From UBA11996 sp964394975 (lineage in GTDB: Bacteria; Chloroflexota; Dehalococcoidia; Lucifugimonadales; UBA826), in contig CAYMZR010000043.1 of NCBI GenBank assembly GCA_964394975.1, positions 1 to 15,935 of the forward strand: 15,935 nucleotides of DNA, given 5' to 3'. The notes beneath the pieces were generated by a model. It saw only the letters and a program-made list of their open reading frames with translations, did not search any database and had not been told where the DNA came from. The translations under genes were made by a program, and so were the position numbers. Below, piece after piece: positions 1 through 6,419 of the stretch (the first letter of the stretch is position 1; each line of letters starts with the position of its first letter).

Positions 1-526
1 GTCGTTGGCCTCCGCTAAACTCATGAGGATACCTATCTGCCATGTATGGGCTCAGTCCACAAGTGGTAAGTAACTCAGCAACCCTATCTTGATATTCACC
101 TTTACTCTCAGTGAGCTTATGAACTTTGAGTGGTTCCCCGACAATATCTCCACAAGTCATACGTGGGTTCAAAGAGCCATATGGGTCTTGAAATATAACC
201 TGCATATCTCTTCTCATTTGCCGTAGCTCGCTAGTTCCCAGAGCGGTGACATCTGTACCACCGAAAAGCACTTCTCCCGATGTGGGCTTGTATAATTGCA
301 GAATGCATCTGCCGGTGGTTGTCTTGCCACACCCACTTTCTCCAACGAGGCCAAGTGCCTCACCTTTTTTTATGGTAAAAGTGACATCGTCTACTGCTTT
401 TACTTCAGCGACTTTCCTCTGAAATATAATTCCTTCATTAACCGGAAAGTACATTTTAAGGTTGTTGACTTCGACTAAATCTTCACCTACCTGAACGTTA
501 GCTGGGTCACTTACTGATGTAACCAT
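1..526 (-). CDS. Oligopeptide/dipeptide ABC transporter ATP-binding protein, OppF/DppF type (3' end missing)
   Basis: This is the ATPase half of a peptide importer that would hydrolyse ATP at the inner face of the membrane. The gene runs off the left edge, so only the first 175 codons are present. Visible in order: a beta-strand region, Walker A GESGCGKTT, the Q-loop stretch FQDPYGSLNPRM typical of OppF/DppF, and the start of the ABC signature (FSGGQR) at the edge. Walker B, the H-loop and the C-terminal oligopeptide domain lie outside the window. The ATG at 526 is preceded by GGAG at 532-535 with a 5-base spacer. It lies 51 bases downstream of the OppD-type gene on the same strand, so the two are probably co-transcribed and form the usual heterodimer. 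The transported peptide cannot be told from the ATPase. Confidence 0.95.
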   Translation of the reverse strand, partial: MVTSVSDPANVQVGEDLVEVNNLKMYFPVNEGIIFQRKVAEVKAVDDVTFTIKKGEALGLVGESGCGKTTTGRCILQLYKPTSGEVLFGGTDVTALGTSELRQMRRDMQVIFQDPYGSLNPRMTCGDIVGEPLKVHKLTESKGEYQDRVAELLTTCGLSPYMADRYPHEFSGGQR

Positions 527-577
527 TTTATCTCCACAAAATGCAATTAACTAATTTTTAAATATCCTAAATATGTA

Positions 578-1591
578 CTACTGATCCCTCGGGAACCATT
601 TGCACCCGTATTCTTCTTCACAGTGCGCGCAATATGCCACCCAATGATTAGGTTCATCTTCTCGTAAAACGGGTTCTAAGGTTAGGCATTCTTCGCTCGG
701 TGAGGAACAGTTAGATTGAAATCCGCAACCAGAAGGCCTATCACCCAAGTTAGGGGGCATCCCTTCAATCGCTTCTAATCTTTCTCGTGTATCATCATCT
801 GCATCCAAGCGTGGGACCGAATTAAGTAGCCCTATAGTGTAGGGATGCAACGGGTTTTTATATATCTCCACGGCGCTAGAGGTTTCCACAATCTTACCCG
901 CATACATAACAATAACCCGGTCGGCATATCTGGCAACAACCCCTAAATTATGGGTTATTATAATTAAGGCCGTACCTAAATCCCGCGACAAATCTTGCAT
1001 TAATTCCAATATTTGCGCCTGAATCGTTACGTCTAGTGCAGTTGTGGGTTCATCAGCAATGATTAATTGGGGGCTGCAGCTCAAAGCCATAGCTATCATG
1101 ACTCTCTGTCGCATCCCGCCACTAAATTGGTGGGGGTAATCGTCCAAGCGAGTATCAGAGTCCGGAATACCTACCATGGTAAGCAATTCAGATGCCCTTT
1201 CCCTTGCACTGGATTTGTTCATGTTCTGGTGCAACTCTAAAGTCTCAGTTAATTGTCGACCAACCGTAAGAACCGGGTTTAAAGAGGTCATTGGTTCTTG
1301 AAAAACCATCGATATGCTATTACCCCTAATATTTCTCATCTCTCTTTCGTCCATTTGGACAAGGTCTTCGCCGTCAAACAAGACTTCACCTTCAACAATA
1401 CGACCCGGTGGACTAGCCACCAAACGCATAATGGACATGGCACCTACACTCTTTCCACACCCACTTTCCCCAACAATTCCGACGACTTCTCCTTTGGCCA
1501 CTTCGTAGGAGATCCCATCTACTGCTTTTACAACACCATCCGCGGTGAAAAAATGCGTTTTTAAATTCTTTACTTCCAGCAACGGAGCCAT
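578..1591 (-). CDS. Oligopeptide/dipeptide ABC transporter ATP-binding protein, OppD/DppD type
   Basis: This is the partner ATPase of the adjacent OppF-type protein, 337 residues from the chosen start. Seen: Walker A GESGCGKS (41-48), Q-loop FQEPMTSLNP, signature SGGMRQR (157-163), Walker B LIIADEPTTALD (176-187), switch His 214, then the oligo_HPY extension with NPLHPYTIGLLNSVPRL. The last 50 residues are cysteine rich: Cys 289, 295, 302, 321, 324 and 330. In relatives three or four cysteines here are known to hold an iron-sulphur cluster; CAHC plus a further Cys is more than usual. The ORF can start 24 bases earlier at 1615, but the ATG at 1591 has AAGGGGG eight bases upstream and gives the usual MAPLLEVKNL N-terminus, so I prefer it. 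Permease and binding-protein genes are not in the window. Confidence 0.95.
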   Translation of the reverse strand: MAPLLEVKNLKTHFFTADGVVKAVDGISYEVAKGEVVGIVGESGCGKSVGAMSIMRLVASPPGRIVEGEVLFDGEDLVQMDEREMRNIRGNSISMVFQEPMTSLNPVLTVGRQLTETLELHQNMNKSSARERASELLTMVGIPDSDTRLDDYPHQFSGGMRQRVMIAMALSCSPQLIIADEPTTALDVTIQAQILELMQDLSRDLGTALIIITHNLGVVARYADRVIVMYAGKIVETSSAVEIYKNPLHPYTIGLLNSVPRLDADDDTRERLEAIEGMPPNLGDRPSGCGFQSNCSSPSEECLTLEPVLREDEPNHWVAYCAHCEEEYGCKWFPRDQ

Positions 1592-1624
1592 ACAGTCTTC
1601 CCCCTTGTTGCCCATTCAGGTATT

Positions 1625-1662
1625 AATTGTCAATTGGATACATTAACTCAATTGGTGTATCC
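1625..1662. promoter_or_regulatory. Inverted repeats upstream of the OppD-type gene
   Basis: Two small dyads sit just upstream of the peptide ATPase gene. AATTG-T-CAATT lies at 1625-1635, and GGATACA (1636-1642) pairs with TGTATCC (1656-1662) across 13 bases. The first contains the half-site GTCAATT that also appears in the palindrome at 9573-9588. They could bind a repressor or form a weak hairpin. No convincing -35/-10 pair was found, so a regulatory role is a guess. Confidence 0.3.
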
Positions 1663-1719
1663 CATTCTAATGAACAGATCGAATACTAACAACTCATAAA
1701 CGTAATAATTCTGGTTAAA

Positions 1720-2439
1720 TTACTTAAACAAGCGACCTTCAGAAAGCGCTTTTAGGTTTTGAACAACCATATCAGCAGCATAACTGGTGCTCATTTCGCT
1801 TGTATTAATAGTGAAATGAAATAGATCAGGGCTGTCGGGGTCATCCATTTCAAAAAACTTTTTAAAAAAATATTTTCTTGCTTGGTCTCGTTGACCCAAA
1901 GTTGAAATAGCGAAATCTCTGCAAATAGATTCTCTGTGCATTAAAGTTTCCACTCTATCTTCAAACGAAGCGACAATTCCTACCCTTAACACGTTTGCCA
2001 TTTCTTTTAAGATCACATGTCCTCCTCTACCTACAAAAACTACATCCCCATCAGTAGCCATTTGCTTCATGGTAGATTCTATGGCCTCGATGTAGACTTC
2101 ATCCTCAAGTTCATGGCCACTGGTTATTGTTGGCTGAGGCATGTCCTCATATTCTTCGGTCAATAAGGCAGTTATACCAGGACCGAAATATGGATCGCCT
2201 GCCGACCCCGTAACCGCGGAACGCTCAAGAAGTCGCTGCATCACCCGTATCCACCTTTCAGAGCGAGTAGGAAGCTTTTCTTCTCTTTGGTGTAATGCCT
2301 CAACGGTAGCACCTACGTCTCTAGCTATGTTGGACAGAAAAATTCGGTCTACATAGTCAGCTTTCAATTCTCGAGCCACCAATGGACCTACGTCCCTCGC
2401 TCCCCCTCCAGACATACCACCCAAGGTTATAGCATACAT
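1720..2439 (-). CDS. Cytidylate kinase-like family protein
   Basis: A 239-residue P-loop protein of the cytidylate kinase-like type (Cytidylate_kin2 style), expected in the cytoplasm. Seen: a glycine-rich loop GGMSGGGA (7-14) followed by RDVGPLVARELKADYVDR, the family pattern in which the helix after the loop ends in a Y-x-D-R strand. There is also VVFVGRGGHVIL (133-144) and a basic helix with R and K residues around 162-194 that would form the lid. The classical GK[ST] ending of the P-loop is absent, as in much of this family, so CMP phosphorylation should not be assumed. The C-terminus has the family's N-T-S-x-M-S pattern. The start is secure: GGAGG lies six bases before the ATG at 2439. 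It lies downstream of apt on the same strand, but a terminator-like element lies between them. Confidence 0.85.
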   Translation of the reverse strand: MYAITLGGMSGGGARDVGPLVARELKADYVDRIFLSNIARDVGATVEALHQREEKLPTRSERWIRVMQRLLERSAVTGSAGDPYFGPGITALLTEEYEDMPQPTITSGHELEDEVYIEAIESTMKQMATDGDVVFVGRGGHVILKEMANVLRVGIVASFEDRVETLMHRESICRDFAISTLGQRDQARKYFFKKFFEMDDPDSPDLFHFTINTSEMSTSYAADMVVQNLKALSEGRLFK

Positions 2440-2496
2440 TTGTCACCTCCACTGGAATAGATTGATTCACCTTCCAATTGATATGAAGTCAAAAGT

Positions 2497-2543
2497 AAAA
2501 AAGCATCTGCTCGCCGAATGCTTACAGACATCAGCTTGTCTGT
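2497..2543 (-). terminator. Tandem hairpins with T run after apt
   Basis: On the minus strand, 8 bases past the apt stop, ACAGACA pairs with TGTCTGT (2524-2543, 7 bp, 6-base loop). A second hairpin, AGCAT with ATGCT (2502-2522, 5 bp, 11-base loop), follows at once and runs into six T residues and further T-rich sequence. The second hairpin plus T run looks like an intrinsic terminator for apt. Its stem is short, so read-through into the kinase gene is likely. Confidence 0.5.
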
Positions 2544-2550
2544 CAAATCC

Positions 2551-3063
2551 CTAAAAGTCGACCAAATAAAACAATGCTTCATCTTCCAATATTTTCGCAG
2601 GACAAATTTCCTTCAGAACTATCACAGAGTTAATACCGACTATCTTTCCTCCCATTTTTTCTACCAGCAGTCTTGAGGCCTGTAAGGTACCGCCGGTTGC
2701 AATCAAATCATCAACCAATACAACCCTTTGATGAGGTTTCAGAGCATCTGAATGAATTTGAAGAGTATCTGACCCATACTCGAGTTCATATTTAATTTCT
2801 TCAATTGAAAACGGTAATTTACCGGGTTTCCGAATAGGCACAAACGGCAAATTCATCTCGTAGGCCAATGCCGATCCAAAAATAAAGCCTCTAGATTCTA
2901 TGCCTACTATAAGGTCTGGAGAAATGGTTCGAGATCTCTCTGAGAATGCTTCCACACAATATCGAAAAGCTTCTTGGTTAAGTAGCAACGGGGTAATGTC
3001 CCTGAAAATGATCCCGGGTTCGGGAAAATCTGGAACGCTTCTTATATAACGTTTTAAATCCAT
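2551..3063 (-). CDS. apt: Adenine phosphoribosyltransferase
   Basis: Salvages adenine to AMP using 5-phosphoribosyl-1-pyrophosphate, in the cytoplasm. At 170 residues it has the normal length. Seen: the N-terminal YIRSVPDFPEPGIIFRDITPLL that marks bacterial Apt, ESRGFIFGSALA (56-67) near the adenine site, the flexible-loop region PIRKPGKLP, and the PRPP-binding motif VVLVDDLIATGGT (114-126) with the paired acidic residues. The ATG at 3063 has only a weak Shine-Dalgarno (GAGCTGAC), but the N-terminus matches the family exactly. Upstream lies a 380-base spacer; downstream are a double hairpin and the cytidylate-kinase-like gene. The purine salvage role is well established for the family. Confidence 0.97.
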   Translation of the reverse strand: MDLKRYIRSVPDFPEPGIIFRDITPLLLNQEAFRYCVEAFSERSRTISPDLIVGIESRGFIFGSALAYEMNLPFVPIRKPGKLPFSIEEIKYELEYGSDTLQIHSDALKPHQRVVLVDDLIATGGTLQASRLLVEKMGGKIVGINSVIVLKEICPAKILEDEALFYLVDF

Positions 3064-3443
3064 TGTCAGCTCAATAAGTTCCTAATTGTCATAGTAGATC
3101 ATAAATCAATCTCATTATTGGAAAATTTTATATGGTTACAGAGGAAAGAGAAACTGCGATAAATAGTATGTAGCAGGGGTGTCACCCATGGTGTATAAGG
3201 TCGGAGGGAACTAGACATGTCGCAATGTGGAAGTAATTCTTCTCACCGGGTATTATGGTCCAACCCACCGGAAACAACCAGATACACTCCCGCCACCATG
3301 ACTGAGTCAAACAGGTTATGGGAGAAAAAAGAGCCCTATAGGACCAAAGAAATAGAATAAATAAAACTACTAGTGTCAATCTCATGACATCTTTAGACAT
3401 TGATCTTTAACATACCAAATATTCAATATTTAGGGAGGCAAAA
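3064..3443. other. 380-base spacer between apt and the ABM-like gene
   Basis: This spacer divides apt (minus) from the small monooxygenase gene (plus). It holds a possible minus-strand small membrane protein (see 3243-3400), a short dyad GGGTG-T-CACCC near 3178-3188, and an AT-only palindrome AAATATT-C-AATATTT (3417-3431) directly before the ribosome binding site of the plus-strand gene. I saw no tRNA and no purine riboswitch core ahead of apt. Confidence 0.5.
3243..3400 (-). pseudogene. Possible small two-helix membrane protein with a frame break at A6/T6
   Basis: From the ATG at 3400 the minus strand encodes a clearly hydrophobic start (MSKDVMRLTLVVLFILFLWSY). The open frame as read gives 72 residues ending at 3182, but after residue 26 it turns into an unlikely run rich in Trp and Cys. 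If one base is added in the homopolymer at 3325-3330, the frame instead continues as FFSHNLFDSVMVAGVYLVV and stops at 3243. That gives a tidy 52-residue protein with two hydrophobic segments. The cause could be a sequencing error, a decayed gene or slippage. No strong Shine-Dalgarno is seen and I do not recognise a family, so the whole region may be non-coding. Confidence 0.25.
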
Positions 3444-3728
3444 ATGATTGGAGTCCTAACTCACCATTGGACTGAACGAGGTAAATTTGAAAAAGCCAGA
3501 AACCTTTTGGACAGAAATGGTAAAGCTCAAAGCAAGGCACCTGGGTTTGTCAACCGAACGACATTGCTATCTAAAACAGATCCTACACAAATCAGCTCCT
3601 TAGTCATTTGGGTAAGTGACACCATCTACGACGAATGGAAACAAAGCCCAGAAAGGGCAAGTGCGATGAAAAATGCCGACTCCATGTGGAGTAAACCTCC
3701 CATTTCAGAAAGATTTGATATACCTTAA
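3444..3728 (+). CDS. Small ABM-like monooxygenase-fold protein
   Basis: A 94-residue protein that reads as a single ferredoxin-like dimeric alpha/beta-barrel domain of the antibiotic-biosynthesis-monooxygenase (ABM) type. The pattern is a first strand (IGVLTHHWTERG), a helix with a basic face (KFEKARNLLDRNGKAQSKAPGFVNRTTLLS), a strand (QISSLVIWVSD), then a helix (YDEWKQSPERASAMKNADSMW). Such domains act as dimers, either in cofactor-free oxidation or in haem handling. The substrate cannot be told, and catalytic activity is not shown by any residue I can name. The start is firm: GGGAGG lies five bases before the ATG. It ends 20 bases before the converging fabF stop. No partner gene is on its strand. 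Confidence 0.8.
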   Translation: MIGVLTHHWTERGKFEKARNLLDRNGKAQSKAPGFVNRTTLLSKTDPTQISSLVIWVSDTIYDEWKQSPERASAMKNADSMWSKPPISERFDIP

Positions 3729-3748
3729 TTTAGATGAGCAAAAGATAA

Positions 3749-4996
3749 TCATTCTCCGTATGAGCTAAATACAACACATGCATTCTGACCACCGAAACCA
3801 AAATTATTAGAAAGTACAGTGTTTACCTCAGATTTTCGTGCCACGTTTGGAACATAATCTAAATCACATTGCGGATCTGGACTTTCATAGTTGATTGTAG
3901 GCGGAATTAGGTCTGACTGTATTGTTTTTATAGAAGCGATGGCCTCAATTGCTCCTGCTCCACCCAAAGCGTGTCCTATCATTGATTTGTTAGAGCTGAT
4001 AGGAATGTTATAAGCAAGATCCCCAAAAGCAAGTTTGATGGCCTTTGTTTCGGATGCATCATTAAGGGGAGTCGAAGTCCCATGTGCATTGATATAGTCA
4101 ATTTCGCCTAGCTGTTTATTGGCATTTTCTATCGCCCATCTTATAGCCCTTGCCGCCCCTTCTCCATTTTCATCAGGCTGTACAGCATGAAATGCATCTG
4201 AAGATACCGCATAACCGATAACTTCTGCCTTTATTTCGGCTCCTCGAGCTACGGCATGATCTAATGTTTCCATTATCAATACACCTGCTCCTTCAGCAGG
4301 AACAAATCCATCGCGATTTGAATCAAAAGGTCTACTAGCATTTTCCGGTGATCCGCCATATCTACTTAAAGCCCGAATAACATGAAATCCGCCCAAGCCT
4401 ATCCTGCTAATTCCTGCCTCACACCCACCAGCTACTATTACATCTGCGGCCCCTCTCCTGATGGCTTCATAGGCTTCTCCTACTGCCTGATTACCAGCAG
4501 CGCATGCCGTGATTACGGTAGATGAATAACCTTTCAAACCAAATACCCTACTGACCTGTGCTGCTGCCATGTTAGGGAGTATCATTGGAATGAAGAAAGG
4601 GCTTACACGCATACCACCCTTTTCAAATAGTATTCTGGCGTTGTCTTCGGTAGTGGGAAATCCTCCATTACCGTTTCCCATAACAACCCCAATCCTCTCA
4701 TTATTAAGTGAAACATCAATACCGGAGTCTTCAATTGCCGTAGCCGCAGCAGCGACGGCAAACTGAGCAAATCGAGCCATTCTTCGAGTCTCTTTTGGAT
4801 TAGCATATTGGCCAGCGTCAAAGCCTGTGACTTCTCCAGCTATATCACTTGGAAATCCGTCCGTATCACATTGAGTAATCTTGCCTATACCTGAAAGACC
4901 GCTGGACAGTCCATCCCAAAATTCATTCACGGTTTCCCCCAAAGGAGACATTACACCTAGTCCAGTAACTACTACCCTTGTACCTTCTTTAGCCAT
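3749..4996 (-). CDS. fabF: Beta-ketoacyl-ACP synthase II
   Basis: Condensing enzyme of type II fatty-acid synthesis: it joins malonyl-ACP to the growing acyl chain in the cytoplasm. At 415 residues it has the full usual length. The catalytic set is complete: Cys 165 in ITACAAG, His 305 in NAHGTSTPLND, Lys 337 and His 342 in NKSMIGHALGGAGA. PFDSNRDGFVPAEGAGV (223-239) and the glycine-rich C-terminal loop NNFGFGGQNA (397-406) are the standard KAS signatures. The start MAKEGTRVVVTGLG fits the family. AGAGGG lies upstream with a longish spacer of about 11 bases. It is the last gene of a minus-strand block after folC (57-base gap). No acp, fabD or fabG cluster surrounds it, so it sits outside a classical fab operon. 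Confidence 0.97.
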   Translation of the reverse strand: MAKEGTRVVVTGLGVMSPLGETVNEFWDGLSSGLSGIGKITQCDTDGFPSDIAGEVTGFDAGQYANPKETRRMARFAQFAVAAAATAIEDSGIDVSLNNERIGVVMGNGNGGFPTTEDNARILFEKGGMRVSPFFIPMILPNMAAAQVSRVFGLKGYSSTVITACAAGNQAVGEAYEAIRRGAADVIVAGGCEAGISRIGLGGFHVIRALSRYGGSPENASRPFDSNRDGFVPAEGAGVLIMETLDHAVARGAEIKAEVIGYAVSSDAFHAVQPDENGEGAARAIRWAIENANKQLGEIDYINAHGTSTPLNDASETKAIKLAFGDLAYNIPISSNKSMIGHALGGAGAIEAIASIKTIQSDLIPPTINYESPDPQCDLDYVPNVARKSEVNTVLSNNFGFGGQNACVVFSSYGE

Positions 4997-5053
4997 TATT
5001 TTTTAAACCCTCTAGTTTAGATTCATCTTTATCACTTTTTTATCCTCAATATT

Positions 5054-6412
5054 TTAAGGTAAATTTGGATATATCTCAGGTGAAATTTGCTTTAATACCT
5101 CCGACACTTCCGCTACGACCGACAAAGATCCAGTCGCCAATATCAAATCTTTATCCGAATATACCTTTAAGGCATGTTCTAGTCCCTCTCCGACTGTTTT
5201 GAATTCCTGCGTCGTTTCTAGGTTAGAGCTCCTTGCAGCTAACTTTATTATTTTACTGTCAATAGACTTGGGATGCCGCGATGACACAGGAATTAAAATT
5301 GCGTCGAGTGCATTTAGTGGCTCAACCATCCTGTCTAAGTCGTGGCCACCAATCGCCCCAAAAATAACAATCACCTTTGGTTTTTTGAAAATGGTATTAA
5401 TTGTATTCACCAATGTTTGAATTGAATAGGGATTGTGAGCACCATCTACAATCACAACTGGATTTGAAGCTCTCAATACTTCAAACCTACCTGGCCAACA
5501 TACATTTGATAATCCTAACTCAACTGAGTCTTGGCTAATCGGATACCCCAACTCCTGCAGAGTTTCAATGGCACAAATCGCTGTAATCGCATTTTCGGTT
5601 TGATGAATCCCTAGTAAAGGCAGTACAAATTCATAGTTTCTTTTACTAGAGATAACTTCTATGGATTGTCCAGAAAAACTCTGATTTTTAACCTCGACCC
5701 TGTACTCGTCAGACACTTTTTTAACAGGGGAATTAAGTTTGTCTGCTGCCTCTATGATAACTTCCATTGGTTCAACTTTTTGAGGTGAAACAATTATGGG
5801 AATCCCTTCCTTTATTATTCCAGCTTTTTCCGCAGCAATTTTTGACAAGGTATCACCTAATATATTTGTATGATCAAGGCTTATAGAAGTAATAACTGAA
5901 ACGATAGGTGAAATTATATTGGTAGCATCTAATCTACCTCCAAGACCAGTTTCAACCACCTGGAAATCTACTTTGCATTGACTGAAATAACTAAAAGCTG
6001 CAGACACCATGAATTCAAACCATGTAATCTCGCCAAAGTGGCCATTTTCTCCAACCTCCAATACTGACGGCCACATCTGTTCAACCAGATTGACAAAATC
6101 TTGTTTCGGTATCGGATCAAATCCAATTCGAATCCTTTCAGTCAATGTATGTAAATGTGGGGAAGTTATCAAGCCTACCTTATATCCCGAAAATCCCAAC
6201 ACTGAAGTGATCATTGCCGAGGTAGAACCTTTCCCTTTGGTGCCTGCTATATGAAGCGACGGACTATTTGATTGAGGGTTGCCAAGGCCTTCACACAGTA
6301 GGCGCATCCTATCTAAATGGAAAATGGAATGATTTGGGCTGTGTTTATTTCTTTCAAAGTCAGCCAGGCTTAAAGTTTGTGCAACTGCAGCTAGATAATC
6401 GGGATTTTCCAA
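5054..6412 (-). CDS. folC: Bifunctional folylpolyglutamate synthase / dihydrofolate synthase
   Basis: A Mur-ligase-family enzyme that adds glutamate to dihydropteroate and to reduced folates, using ATP. The 452 residues match FolC. Seen: the P-loop GTKGKGS (57-63), ETGLGGRLDATN, SLDHTNILGDTLSKIAAEKAGI (the region with the carbamylated-lysine and metal site), and the linker to the C-terminal domain with VDGAHNPYS and IFGAIGGHD. The start codon is TTG at 6412; the next Met is residue 36, which would remove the conserved N-terminal helix. The TTG lies only seven bases after the stop of the OLD-family gene and has no good Shine-Dalgarno, so translation probably depends on coupling to that gene. 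Folate synthesis genes such as folP are not in the window. Confidence 0.95.
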   Translation of the reverse strand: MENPDYLAAVAQTLSLADFERNKHSPNHSIFHLDRMRLLCEGLGNPQSNSPSLHIAGTKGKGSTSAMITSVLGFSGYKVGLITSPHLHTLTERIRIGFDPIPKQDFVNLVEQMWPSVLEVGENGHFGEITWFEFMVSAAFSYFSQCKVDFQVVETGLGGRLDATNIISPIVSVITSISLDHTNILGDTLSKIAAEKAGIIKEGIPIIVSPQKVEPMEVIIEAADKLNSPVKKVSDEYRVEVKNQSFSGQSIEVISSKRNYEFVLPLLGIHQTENAITAICAIETLQELGYPISQDSVELGLSNVCWPGRFEVLRASNPVVIVDGAHNPYSIQTLVNTINTIFKKPKVIVIFGAIGGHDLDRMVEPLNALDAILIPVSSRHPKSIDSKIIKLAARSSNLETTQEFKTVGEGLEHALKVYSDKDLILATGSLSVVAEVSEVLKQISPEIYPNLP

Positions 6413-6419
6413 AATAAAT

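Noticed and set aside
296..478. 60-residue plus-strand frame
   Set aside because: It lies entirely antisense to the OppF-type ATPase, whose Walker A and Q-loop are clear in the other strand.
3064..3200. Purine riboswitch in the apt leader
   Set aside because: No three-way junction core or conserved purine-aptamer loops could be found on the minus strand.
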